DNA from: Cochliopodium minus
Taxonomy: Eukaryota > Discosea > Himatismenida > Cochliopodiidae
Assembly (NCBI GenBank): GCA_024220525.1
Contig: JAMYWO010000257.1
Location: forward strand, 1-57,829
Length of the DNA: 57,829 nucleotides
Direction of reading: 5' to 3'
This document shows, piece by piece, positions 34,601-46,518 of the stretch (within the stretch, counting starts at the first letter, position 1; every line of letters starts with the position of its first letter). The position numbers were made by a program, and so were the translations under genes. Below the pieces are notes generated by a model that was given only the letters and a program-made list of their open reading frames with translations, made no database searches and was not told the DNA's origin.

Positions 34601-37600
34601 CCCTTCAAAACACAAGTACGGATGGTGTTATCATGAGAATAGATTCCTCTGAAGAGAGACTTTAATTCTTCTGCTTTGTTGATCTTTTCAGCGTATTGGC
34701 TGATTGTTTCGATAGCTCTTTGCAAGTGAGATGGCATTCTGCTAGCAAGAGTGTACATGAGTTCTATGATTTGTGATCTTGGAAAAAAAAGTTCATTAGA
34801 CGAGGAGTGAGATTCGAGAATGACGAGCGCTTTCTCTTCCACAACTTCCGAAACACTTTTGTCTTCCACGGCTATCTTCAAGAGAGGAAGGATGACATGA
34901 AAAAAGGATCCAGAAAAAATTTTTCCTGATTTCTTGGAGCTTTCTGTGATGACAACATAAAGCTTTTCAACAAGTTTGATCAAAATAGTGGATCTCAACT
35001 CATCGGAAACATCCAAATGAATCTCTGGTGCACCATAGTATCTTTTAATAGAAAGATAAATGTGATCAAACAATAGAGAAATGGAGACATTAGATGGGAA
35101 AGATTGGGAGATCTTGGATGAGGAGGAAGTTTCAGATTTAAGATTTCTAATGAAACGATCAAAATCATCCTTGGAGCACAAGCATAATTGTTCCAAAGCA
35201 CGTACTTTCACTTCTCCAAGCAATTCCTCTGCCAACAAAGAAACAACGAGATGGAAAATGGTAGGCAAAAATCTTAAGCAACCCTCTCTATTGGAAGAAC
35301 AAACTTGTTGCAAAACAATCAAGCAGCTTTTCTCTTCTCTCTTGTGTTGTCTGACTGTGTTTCTGATTTTTTCTTCTTCATTGAATTGATTGATGATTTT
35401 CTTTTTTTGTTCGTCTGTCACTTTAGGTCCTTCCACTTTGGGTTGATTCAGAGAAGGAACATTCTTAACTGGTGTGTTCTTTCCTCCCTTTACTCCTTTA
35501 ACTGGTGTTGACTTTACTTCGTTCTTCTTTTCTTCTTCATATTTAAGGAGCAATTCGAGAGTATCTTCCTTGTATTCTTCAAAGGGAGCTTCAAACAATA
35601 CTTTTTCTTTGATTTTGGAAATTGAGATTTGGCGAGGAGTGATGTTGCGATCCAAACATTGCCTGAAAACTTTTTCCAACTGTGAAAAGAGGGTGATGAG
35701 AGATCCAGTTTTACCAAAAAGAGAACCCAAAGAGTAGAAAGATCTTGTGAAGCTCTCTTTTGGAATTTTGTGCATTTTGATGTTTTCAAGACCAAACTTT
35801 CCATTCAAAAGAAAAATGGAGATTTCTGGTGCATAGAACTGAGTGAGGCTGTTAAAACCGAGAGATTTGGAAAGCTTTTCAATCATCATTTTGGAGTTTT
35901 TGTTTTGGTAGTTGATATGGGTGGGGATGAACAAAGGGTTGTGGATCAATAAAAAGCAGAGACTTTGAACGATGTAATCGATTTGTGCATTTTTAGTAGA
36001 AGCGAGGAGTGACTTGAAAAGTCTTTGTGGATGGGAAAACTCCCCGATTGAAGCAATAATGTTTTTGGACTCAGCAGAATAATTGAGAGTTGTTCTTTTA
36101 AACAACTCAAAAATAATAGATCGAGAAACATCCTTGTTGGCAGTGTTGATAAGAGAAAGAACACTGGTTATTCTGTTGAATGCTTCGTGCTTGGTATAAA
36201 AAAGAAGATCCACAATGGATGTAAAGAGGCCTTCTTTGAATGAAAAATTGTCTTCCAACAATTGTTCAGAAGTAGGGTAAACTAATTGGTTAGAGTACTT
36301 TGTTAAAAGTTCGAGATAAAGATCACACAAGTGCTTTTGGGTAACAGAAGATTGTTTCAACAAATAATCCTTTTGGAAAATAAGAGAACCTTCAGGCTTA
36401 AAGAGGTAGTTCCAAATTCCTTTGCTTTGCAAAACTTTGAAAGTAGCAGGTTCACCACTGGCAATTCTGGTAAGAACAAGCAAACAAAGAGGGATGATCT
36501 TTGAAATATCTTTTGCATGATTCTTTTTGTCTATTGCTTCCACAGCAAGAGCAACAATAGCTTCTTTCAATGGCTTGCTAGCATTGTTGGAAACAATGAA
36601 TTGGTAATTGCTTTCAGAAGAAATGGCATCATTGATACAAGTTAAGTTGGAAGACAAAAGATTTTCTGCGGTGCTAAATGTTTTGAACAATTTGGTGAAA
36701 GGATCAATGAGTTCATTAGGAAAAGTTTCGCTCTCTTTCATCCAAAGACCAAGAGAGTTCTTCAAAAAAACTTGTACTTCTGCTTTAAATGCTTTTTTTT
36801 CGTACAAAATAAGAGCAGGAACAACAACAGAAGCTAACTGCTTTCTTACTTCTCCCTCTTTGATGGTGAGCAATTGGTTTATGGTGGACAAAAGAGAATT
36901 TGTTTCATAAGGTTGCAAAACACCCTGAGAACCATTCACGATCAGAAAGATTTCAGTGATGAGCTCTTTATAACTTTCCACACTCTTTATATTTTTCACT
37001 ATTGCCAAAAAGGATTTGATAGTGTTCTCTCTTACTATTTCATTGGATGATCTCAAGTTGGGAAGAAGGAGGGGGAAGATTTTGGATTTTATTATCTTGC
37101 TCAAATCGCAGGTGATACTTCCAAAGATGGAAAGTTGATTTCTGATTGTCTTTTCTGGATTTCTCATTATCAATTTGCTCATTTCTGTGAAGATCTTTTC
37201 AAATTCTTGTTCATCCAGAACATTCAATAATCTTCTAAATGATTCTCTTTGTTCTGCAAACAATTTTTCGGTTGTGACCACTTTATTATAAATCTCAATA
37301 AATTGATTCTATTTATTTTTTTATTTAAAATGAAAAGCATTTAAAATCAAATGAAAGAAAATTTCGATTAAATTACCCTATATTTTTCTCTCAACAAGAA
37401 AGATTCTAATGCTGCTTCGACTGGGCCATTGAAATTTTCTTTCAAGTTGAATAATTGTTTTGCGAATAATTCACGAAAGTTTTCATTCTATATAATAGGA
37501 GATTTGAATAATGTCAAATAAATATTAATTTTGGATTGAAAAAATTTTTTTTACATCTTTGAAAAACTTGTTGAATTTAGAAAAGAAAGCATCTCTTTTA

Positions 37601-38126
37601 ATTTTCTTTAAATTATTGATTGAAGGATTCAAAGTGATGTGATTCAAAAGCATAAATAGAATGTTGCAATTTTTCTCAGATAAATTATTTTCGAGTTGAT
37701 CTTTGCTGGAAGAAATCATTAGCATCAAAAATTTTGTTGCAAAAAATAAAGATCCCAAATGCCAATAATTTATATTATTTCTTTCATTTTCTATATATTT
37801 GTGGAAAGAAGATAATGTTTGTTCGCTATATCTGTTAGTTATTATTCTCAAAACTTGAGATATTTGAAACCATTCATTAAATATTTGATGATCAATAGAT
37901 TTAGAAAGGGAACAAATAATAACTTCTACTTGTTCTTTATATTCTATTCCTATTTTTGAATCATTAAACAATAAATAATACCATAGATTCATAAAATTTT
38001 ACCTTGTGTGTTTATAAATGATAACAAATCAGATAAAGCATTTATTCGAACTTTATTAGATGGAGAAAGGATATTTCTTGGAAAGGTGTCAATAAATTCG
38101 AATTCTTCTTTGTTTTTGTTGTCCAT
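28652..38126 (-). CDS. GCN1: GCN1, HEAT-repeat activator of the GCN2 stress kinase
   Basis: About sixteen exons encode roughly 2600 residues; the largest runs 37309-33071. GCN1 binds ribosomes and GCN2 and passes on the uncharged-tRNA signal that leads to eIF2alpha phosphorylation. Order and sequence match recalled human GCN1: YGAALGIASLVQGLKLPS, FAREGALNAVSALMEKLG, SLSPAGVKLVLPALKKGIKD, NPEIQKHVPLLLRAFQDPSR, then NFVHMIDAPSLALVMPVLQ, PLVRGISANALGKLMEGIGE, SVRQEALLVWKSVV, ALDGLKFIVAIK, ITGPLIRIVGDKFPPAVKAA and VSIKLAAERTLIHV. These include the conserved region equivalent to the eEF3-like and GCN2-binding HEAT array. A charged segment near the middle (KEEK, KGGKNTPVK) corresponds to the linker before the eEF3-like block. 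I place the start at 38126 (MDNKNKEEFEF). The first two junctions (near 38003 and 37946) are the least certain. Confidence 0.92.
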
Positions 38127-38397
38127 AATTGATTTTTTTTGATCAATCAAGCTTTTTTTTTTTTTGTTTTTTATAAAGATAATTCTTTTCAAGAAAAAAA
38201 AATATATATTAAGAAAAAAATAGGAAAGTAAAATTTATTTGCATTCAAGTCCTTAATATTAAACCAATTAAGAGTGACAAAACAATTGGCATATTGTTGG
38301 AAGTATTTTGGTTGGAAGTTTTAAAAAGATTATTATAAAGATTTCGCCCATAACACCTTTTTGTTTGAGAAGAATATTCTATTGTCAAATTGTTATA

Positions 38398-39637
38398 TCA
38401 GAAATCATATTCGATAGATTGGATATATTTATTTATTTGATGAGAATTTTGTATAGAAGTGTATTCTTTGTTCACAATCTTGAACCATTCTTTCAAAATT
38501 ATCCCATTGATCATGGTTTTGGATATTCTCACAACAAGATTTCGAAAAGAAAGAATAGAATCGAAGAAGATTTGTTGAGAATCTGATTTTTCGGAAGGAA
38601 TGAACTGAAAGAAGACAGGAGTATCATTGTTTTGATCTTTCCTAAATTCTTCATTTTGAAGAGAATCCATTTTATCGTTATCACAAGTTTGAGATTCGTT
38701 TGATTCTTCGGATTTATCAATTTTATCGAAAGAGACCATTTGATTTTTCAAAAATAAATTGCAAGAATTCATGATTTGAGACTGATGATAAGGATTAAGA
38801 GAAATTTGATCTTTGTGAATTAATGTTTTGTTGTGCAAAGAGATGAAAATGGGGAGGAGTTTATTTTGATTTTTAAGAGGATGATTCATACCGTTATTGA
38901 AAGGTAATATACAATCAGAATTGTTCAACATCTGACATGTTCTGATAAATTTGAGTAATTGTGTATCTATGTTGTTATTTTCGTGCACGAGAATGATTAT
39001 ATGGCAAATTGACAACATAAAAATCCCCAATTTCAAGGATTGAGAAAAATGATCAGATAGAACCAAATTAGGATTCTGTGTGAAGGAGTTATTTGTTTCT
39101 TTTTCTTTTTTTTCGAATATCTTTTGAAGAATTGATGGGCTTTGAATAGGTTGACAATCAACCAAAATTAATTTCTGTTTTTCATTTATAAAAATATCAA
39201 TCCCTTCTGTTTGATGTTCACATTTCTTCTTTTTATCATTTGATTGTGTTTCAAATCTAAAATTCTTTTCCTCAAATTCATTATAATTTTGTGAGCAAAG
39301 ATAAGACATCATTCTGCTTTTTCCACTACTTTGACTTCCCAATATACCAACTATTTTCATTTCATCCTCTCTCCATTTTTTGAACATCCCCTTACAATTT
39401 ATAAAAAAATAATGAAAAATATGAAAGAAAAATTTTTACTTCCTCCAATTTTTGAAGATCAGTTAATTGCATATTATTTTCCAGTAGCTTTACTACATTT
39501 AATGGGTGAACAATATCTTTATTTTCATTGATATTTTGTTCATTAGAATGAATTCTTGTTCTATTTGGATCCTGATCTATTTTCTTTGTTATCACAATTT
39601 TTTTAAATGGGGTCGATGATTGTGTATTCTTTTTCAT
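38398..39637 (-). CDS. SMG9: SMG9-like nonsense-mediated decay factor
   Basis: Two exons (39637-39440, 39390-38398) give 396 residues. SMG9 forms a complex with SMG8 that restrains the SMG1 kinase in nonsense-mediated mRNA decay. The G-fold is clear: P-loop GSQSSGKSRMMSYL, then TEGIDIFINEKQKLILVDCQ with the following PIQSPSIL, closely like TxGIDxFIT-x(4)-FLDTQPILSPSIL of SMG9. Further matches are the helix FMLSICHIIILVHEN (human FLFTVCHVVIVVQD) and LPIFISLHNKT in place of an NKxD motif. The C-terminal helical end (KTMINGIILKEWFKIV) parallels the human QLSHTILTEKNWFHYA segment. Atlastin/GBP-type GTPases were considered, but the PIQSPSIL motif decides for SMG9. Its start is 39 bp from the GatB start. 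Confidence 0.85.
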
Positions 39638-39676
39638 TTGGGAGTCTTTTATTTATATATTTGGAAAAAAAAAAAA
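39638..39676. promoter_or_regulatory. 39-bp bidirectional spacer SMG9/GatB
   Basis: Only 39 bp separate the two divergent ATGs. It holds a TATA-like atttatatat and an A-run directly before the GatB ATG. Part of at least one promoter or 5' leader must overlap the other gene's coding region. Confidence 0.6.
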
Positions 39677-41291
39677 ATGATTTTCAAAAACTATAAAAAG
39701 ATACACAATAAAAATATCTTCAAATATTATTCGACAACATCTTTATATGATAAATGGGATTTGGTTGTTGGTATAGAATCACATGCACAATTAAAATCAC
39801 AAACAAAATTATTTTCTGGAGCCAAAGCGATTTATTCAGGAGTTCCTAATGAACATGTGAGTGTAATAGATGCTGCGATGCCAGGTGTTTTACCAACAAT
39901 AAATTCATATTGTATCACACAGGCATTAAAGATGGGTGTTGCTCTCGATTGCAAAATAAATAAGGTTTCTTATTTCGATAGGAAGCATTATTTTTATTGC
40001 GATTTGCCATCAGGATATCAAATTACTCAACAAGATGTTCCTCTTGCATTTGATGGGAAAATAAAATTGACAGATAGAAATATATTGATAGATGAGGATG
40101 TAGAAATAAATAAAGAAGATAACACTAAAGAATTAAAAGAAGAAAGAGTGATAAGAATTAATCATCTGAAATTAGAGCAAGATAGTGGGAAAATGTTGCA
40201 TGATAATCACCATATCTTCACTTTTGTTGATTTGAATCGTGCGGGAATTGCTTTGATAGAAATTGTTACAGAACCAGACATCAGAAGCAGTTTGGAGGCA
40301 GGAAAATATGTGAAACAACTCCAACATTTATTGATGCACATCGGAACATCGGATGCACAAATGTCTGAAGGATCACTTCGTTGTGATATAAACATTTCTG
40401 TGAATAGAAAAGGGGAACCTTATGGAACCAGATGTGAAGTAAAAAATGTTAACAGTATTCGTGCAATAATGCAATCTATTGATTTTGAATTTGCAAGACA
40501 AGTAGATATTTTGGAGAAAGGGGGGAAAATAGTGCAGGAATCCAGAATGTGGGATTCAAGACATAAAAAAACCATTTCTATGAGAACAAAGGAAGAAAAC
40601 ATGGATTACAGATACATGCCCGAACCTGATTTACCTGCATTGATTCTCCAAGATGGCTTTATTCAAAATGTAATTTTTAATTTTTTTTTTTTATTTTGAA
40701 TTAATATTTTGAAAGATTGTGGATAACATGCCGGAATTGCCACAAGTAAGATATCAAAGATTTGTGACAGATTACAAATTGAGTGAGTATGATGCAACAG
40801 TTATCCTTTCTGATCCAATCTCTGCTAATTATTTCGAAGAGGTAGTGAAAGGAAGAAATCCAGAGAGGGTAACAAATTGGATTACAAGTGAACTATTTGG
40901 ATTGCTCAATAAAGAAGGATTAAAAATGAAGCAAAATCCAGTTTCTACCACCCAATTATCTTCCATCATTGATTCGATTGAATCTGGCAGCATTAGTGGT
41001 AAAATTGGAAAATCCATCATTGCTGAAATGTTTCAAGGCGATAAAAGAAATGCAAAAGAAATTGCACAAAGTAATGGATGGTTGTTGATTACTAACAAAG
41101 AGGAAATCTTGGAGATTTGCAAAAAGGAAATGGAAGAATATCCTGATCAAGTGGAAAAATACCGATCTGGAAAGACAAATGTATTTAAATTCTTCATGGG
41201 AGATATTATGAAGAAGACAAAGGGAACTTTACATCCTGAATTATCAAATCAAATTATGAGAGATCTTCTTGATGGAAAAGAGATCAATTAA
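39677..41291 (+). CDS. GATB: Mitochondrial glutamyl-tRNA(Gln) amidotransferase subunit B
   Basis: Two exons (39677-40669, 40716-41291) separated by a 46-bp intron give 522 residues. GatB is the tRNA-binding and kinase subunit of the GatCAB complex that turns Glu-tRNA(Gln) into Gln-tRNA(Gln) in mitochondria. Hallmarks visible: VVGIESHAQLKSQTKLFSG, AAMPGVLP, KHYFYCDLPSGYQITQ, HLKLEQDSGK, DLNRAGIALIEIVTEPD, AQMSEGSLRCDINISV, TRCEVKNVNS and MRTKEENMDYRYMPEPDLP. The C-terminal YqeY-like tail follows (GKIGKSIIAEMFQG, IMKKTKGTLHPELSNQIM). Length fits the family. The first about 30 residues are basic and Ser/Tyr-rich (KNYKKIHNKNIFKYYST), a likely targeting signal. With mitochondrial TyrRS and OSCP it shows a conventional, translating mitochondrion. 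Confidence 0.97.
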
Positions 41292-41498
41292 ATTTGTTAT
41301 TTATCCAAACAAAATTTTGTTTAATTTTCCAAAGGCGCCAAAAAATGAATAAAAATTAAAAAAAAAATCGTTTAATAAATAATTTGACAAAAATGAACCA
41401 AGAAAATCATTTTGAAGGGCTTCAAATACAAGTATATTCAATCAATCACATATAATTAAATATTCACATTATTTTTTAATTTTATATAGTTTTCAAAG
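41292..41498. other. Spacer GatB/SKA1
   Basis: 207 bp of AT-rich sequence between tandem genes; must hold the GatB 3' end and the SKA1 promoter. No feature recognised. Confidence 0.35.
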
Positions 41499-42306
41499 AT
41501 GTCCCAAGAGCTCGAGTATGTCAGCAAAAAATTATTATATGAATTTTCTTCAAAATTAGATGATGAGAAGCTCAATCCTATCTTGTTGGTGAATAGAATA
41601 AACAAAATAAATGAAGAAATTGTGACAATGATGAATGATTATAATTTAATCCTCACATCAAAGGATAAATTACAAAGATTGAATGAGGCAATGTCCGAAA
41701 ATTTTGAAAAAATACTCAAAATGAAAGAGATCTTCATCAACACCATTCCACAACAACCCCAACTCCAAAATATAAAAGAAACAAAGGAAGTCAGCAAAAA
41801 AGAATCTCCAAAAATAAAAAAATCACTTGAACAAAGTCATCAAAATTCACCAATTCTCAAAGAAATAGATCAAAATACAAATAAACAACAAGAAGAAATA
41901 CCAAAAAAGAAAGAATCATTGACAAAAACAAACACTACATCACCAAATCCTACCAATTTGAGATCTTTTTCAAATTTCATTCCTGTGACCGAAGAGGAAT
42001 TTCAAAAAGTTGATCCACTTGTTAGAGGAAGAGCAAAATTATCAGATGTAAATAAAACATATAAAATCATTTTCGATTATTTCCAAAAGAAACCAAAAAC
42101 AAGAAATTCCATCAATATAATGTCAAGAGAAGAGATAGGAAAATGTATAAAAATTGTTGGACAAGTAAAAGAAATTTTCACAAAAATTTACTTTTCTTTT
42201 ATTTTTAATTTTTTCACATCAAAAAAAGACAGGAGAAAGCTACCTTAGCACATTGCATTCTATTAATATTGTAAGAAGAGATGCAAGAGGAGTGATCCTC
42301 AAATAA
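41499..42306 (+). CDS. SKA1: SKA1-like kinetochore-microtubule protein
   Basis: Two exons (41499-42164, 42229-42306) give 247 residues (human SKA1 255). SKA1 is the microtubule-binding part of the SKA complex, which couples kinetochores to spindle fibres. The N-terminal about 85 residues form a helical coil (NPILLVNRINKINEEIVTMM) like the SKA1 N-terminal coil. A Lys/Ser/Gln-rich linker follows. The C-terminus, FIPVTEEEFQKVDPLVRGR, then LSDVNKTYKIIFDYF, MSREEIGKCIKIVGQTGESY and the terminal IVRRDARGVILK, fits the recalled winged-helix microtubule-binding domain (EEF-x(3)-P-x(2)-xGRLT, IN-x(2)-I, and a final RHxxRIxE-xRxGG-x-xRY). The second exon frame is fixed by an acceptor AAAAAAAG just before position 42229. 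I rate the assignment as likely, since the family is divergent. Confidence 0.7.
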
Positions 42307-42516
42307 AATTTATTCAAATTAAATAATTTAACATCGAAATCGTTTTTTTTTTTATTATTTATTGAGATAACAATGAGATCATCTTGATAAATATCGATAT
42401 ATATTCAATTATTGTGATAATTCACTTCATTTTGGTTTGAATTTTGAAAATATTCTCAGTTCTATACAAAAATTTTTTTTTTTTTTTTGAATAATAATAA
42501 ATAAAAAAATATTGGG

Positions 42517-45500
42517 ATGAAGAATACAAGAAAAGGAAAACCCAAGAAATCGATTGATCGAAAAGTAAAAGAGTCTGGCATTTCATTGATATCATGGGAA
42601 AATTTTGTTCCAATCAAAATTCCATCCATAATTGAAAAAAATACTCAAAAGGTAATAATTTTTAATTATTGTGAATTATTCGATTTCAAAATTTAATAAT
42701 CACAATTATAATCACTCAATTATGATTGAGTGATCTATAAATTGAATATTATTAACTCATTCAATTAAAAATAGAAAGATGAGATCGAAAAAACACAATT
42801 AAAAAAGCATCCACTTGCTGATCATCAGGATATCCCAACATTAACCGATATACAAAGTAATTTATTTTATTTTCATTTCAATTTCAACTGACAATACAAA
42901 AAAAATCAAGTTGCAATCACTGAAGCAATCTTAATAAATGGTGAACCATGTAATTTCTCTCAAATTCTTTCTTATGTCAAAAAGGTAAAATTATAATTTT
43001 CAAAATATTAAATATTCCTCTCAAATATTTTTTCTAATTTTTTTATTTATTTTTTTATTTTCTCCATTAAGAAATGGAAAGGACTCAAAAGAAGAGATGG
43101 AACACAATATAGCACAGATTGCCAAAGAGCTGTAAGAGCAAATTTGAGAGTAAATCCAAATCATCCAACATTATTCAGACAAGATCTTGTCATCAAAAAT
43201 TCTTGGAGATTATGTCATACAATCGATGAGGCAATGCACAAATCACCACAGGTATGAATATTAATTTTCGTTATTAAAAAAAAACCATTTTATCAATAAT
43301 TCAAATAAAAATTATTTCTCATTCACTTTATTATTTCAACTCAGCATGGGGAGAATAATGAGAACAACATCCCTCAAATGACCGTCATTCAAAAAATGAT
43401 CTCCAAGGCTATCTCCAAAAATAATGGTTATGCTGATCTTACCAAAATATACAATCATATAAGCAAAAGATCATATGAACTAAAAGGTATCTTCACTTTT
43501 CAAAAAAAATAAATTCAATTTAAAAATATTTTTTCTAATAAATCTCTTAATAAATCAATGAATCAATTATTAAAGGTATTTCCGAAAGAAGTGATGCATT
43601 GAGAAATCTTATAAGCAGCACATTAACAAATGATAGCAAATTGGAACATTCCTTATTCCTCCAACTGGATGATAAATGGACTTTGACAAAAAGAAATTCC
43701 TTCTTCGATGAAAACTTTGCAGCTCCTGAACCAAACAAGAAAAACAAGAGAACTACCAGGAGAAGTGCCAGATTGATGAATGAAGGGGATCAAAAGCCAT
43801 CCAAAAATAATAAATTCGAAGAAAATGAAGAGGAAGAGGAAGAGAGAGAAAAACCTAATTCAAAGAAAATCAAAGAAGAAAAAGATAAGGAGGATAAAGA
43901 TGATAATGATGATATGGATTTGGAGGAAAATGATGATAATGAAGAGGGCGAGGATGAGAATTCAAGTGAAGATATAAAATCAAAGAACAATAAAAAACTT
44001 CAGAAAAAAAAGAAAGGTAAGAAAGAGAATCTTAAGAGTGATCCCGAAATAAAAAAATCGAAATATTTATCAAATTTAATTAAATATATTTTCATTATAA
44101 AAACCCAAAAGTAAGTAAGAAATCCGACAGCAAAAAATCCAACAAAGAGCCTCCTGCGTTGACTCAACTTCAAGTATTGATGGCAGAAGCAATCCACAAA
44201 AAAGGAGGAAGCGCCACTTTTATGGAAATGCACAAACATGTACATCAATTTTGGGGAACTTTGAGAAGAAGAAATGGTTCTAAATATACTGCTGATGCCA
44301 AACGTGCTATTAAAGGTAAAAAAACAATTTTAACTTTAGCCTTTTCTTTTATTTCAAATTTACTACATTTTAATAATTCATAAAATCACTGTTTTCTTCA
44401 TTTTTTTTATAATTTTTTTTTAGCTTCTTTGGCAAACAATCCTGCAAGTTATCCCATTTTTGTGAAACAACACAAAAGAAATGGAGAGAGACTCTGGGGC
44501 AATGCTGAGCGTGGGATACATGCTTTGAAAGTTGCTGGAAAGTATTTTGAAAAAGATGAAAATAACAACAATAATGTTAATAAATCTTCAAAAAGTCCTA
44601 AATCTGAAGAAGATAAGAATGACAGTTATTATTTTTTCATTTTTATAAAGTTTTTTTAATTAATAATAACTTTTTTAATTTTTGTTTTTCAAAAAAGTGG
44701 AAGATCAAGATCTTGACAATGAATTTTTTGACAGTGAAAAAGATGAGGATTTGAGTGCGGGAAAGAAGGATGGAGATTCTAGTTCAGTAGGTTTGGGTTC
44801 CTCCGAGGATGAAGACGAGGATTCTAATGAAAACGAAATAGTGATTTCCAGCATCGGAGACATTGACGAAAATAACAGATTGACACCTCTCCAAGAATTA
44901 ATAAGAGAGTCCATTCATGAATGTGGTGGTGTTGCTTCTTTTGATACCATTTTACAAGAAGTTCAAAAGAAATGGAATGTTTTACAGAAAAAAGATATCA
45001 ACGCTTTTAACAGTGATCCTCAACGTTCCATCAAATCTTCTCTTTCTTCTCCCCATTCTTCTCTTGGTAAGTTGTTTGAGCAAACAAAGGAAGGTTCTTG
45101 GAAACTCTGTAACAACTCTGACATCAAGGTTCCCATCCCCAAAAAGAACAGCAATAACAACCTCCTCATCTCCTCTCCTTCTATTCCTCAACATAACAAC
45201 AATAACAATGAAATCATCGAAAATAACAACGTATTTAATAATAACAACACTAACAACAACGTTTTTCAGAATAATACGAACAACACCATTTCTCACAATA
45301 GCAATAATGTTACTATCAATCACAGTAATACAAACAACAATAATAATACAAATAATCACACAACCAACTTTAGTAACACAAATAATAATTCAAACAACAA
45401 TAATAATGCAAATAATGCAAACAGCCCAGGCCTCAATCAAAAGCCATTAACAAATAAACTTCCTCCCCTTAACCCTTCAAAGTCTATCAATTATTCAGTT

Positions 45501-46307
45501 AACGTTAATATTGCTCAACAAAACCTCGGTAACAACAACACTTCTTCCAACTTTAATAACAAACTCAGTTTGCCTCCCCTCACTTCCCTTTCCCCCAGTT
45601 CCCTCCCTCCCATTCGTAACACCCCTCCTCTTGTAAATAAACTTAATTCCACTCCTCTTTTACTCAATAACATCAACAATAATCACAATGTTAATCTCAA
45701 TAATAATTCAAATAACCCCTCTCTAAACAATCCAAATAATAATAATAACAGTAATGTCAATATTTTAAACAATAACTCCCAAAAAACGAACGTGAGTAAC
45801 AATAATGGTAATAATGTTAACAATAATAACAATAGTCTCGTTACTAATAACAACAAAAATATTCATACAAACAATTCTAAACTTCCCAACAATAAAAAAT
45901 ACAACATTTTGCAAGCGGTCATAGTTAAAATCATAACTGACAACGAAAACACTTGTCACCAAGAAATAATCAGTCACTTTGTCAACCAAAATTGGAGCAA
46001 AATGATTGTCTTTGACGATGGAGAATTTACAGGAAAATTTGTTCTTTCTCTTTACTCTGATGAACCTGAAAAAGCCATTCAATTATGCCTCAATGAATCT
46101 TCATTTGAAATTCCTCTGTTTGTTAAAGACTCAGAAAAACAAGATTGTTGGTGTGTTCATAACGTTGATCTCAAGAATCTCATCCAACACGATTTTCCTT
46201 CCAAGTTTTCCTCCCTTTTGGACTCGGATACTAAGAGATCTAGAGACTCTGATAATAGTTTATCCAACAACTCCAAAAACTCTGAGAACAAGAAAAGAAA
46301 AAAATAG
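42517..46307 (+). CDS. Five-repeat winged-helix-like protein, probably nuclear
   Basis: Nine exons (42517-42651, 42775-42856, 42911-42984, 43072-43251, 43345-43486, 43576-44016, 44112-44315, 44424-44624, 44698-46307) give 1022 residues. A domain of about 75 residues recurs at about 68-147, 167-240, 366-445, 548-625 and, weakest, 890-972. The core reads: helix (AITEAI, AEAIHKKGG, RESIHECGG), F-x(2)-I/M helix, W-x-G/V/T-L, a basic loop (KRRDGTQY, RRRNGSKY), D-x(2)-R-A/S-I/V-x-A/S-x-L, then LF/IF and a final W-R/K/G-L. This pattern of helices followed by a wing-like W-x-L strand suggests HARE-HTH or forkhead-like winged helices, but I cannot assign a named family. Linkers are acidic (EEEEEEREK, DEDEDSNEN), basic (KKRKK at the end) or Asn-rich. 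DNA or chromatin binding is inferred. Confidence 0.75.
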
Positions 46308-46518
46308 TTTTTCTCTTTTCTCTTTTTTTAATTATTTTTTAATTTAAAATTTTAATAAATTATTTTGAAAAAAAAAAGTTGAGCTCGAATACAATAAGAT
46401 AAATTTTAATCATTCATCTGAATTTGCAATATTTTTCGCCTCTTTTCTCTTTATTATTTATAATTTAATAATTAAAAAAAAAAAAAAAAAAATTATTTAG
46501 TAAAAATATCAAAATAAA
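46308..46518. other. Spacer winged-helix gene/Sel1 gene
   Basis: 211 bp, AT-rich, with an A-run just before the Sel1 start codon. No feature recognised. Confidence 0.35.

Noticed and set aside
33082-36910. Several open frames of 60-100 residues on the plus strand across the GCN1 exon
   Set aside because: They are antisense shadows of a long conserved coding exon; none shows a domain or independent start context.
38398-39637. Atlastin or GBP-type GTPase
   Set aside because: The P-loop fits, but the VDCQPIQSPSIL-type segment and the ICHIIILV helix match SMG9 instead.
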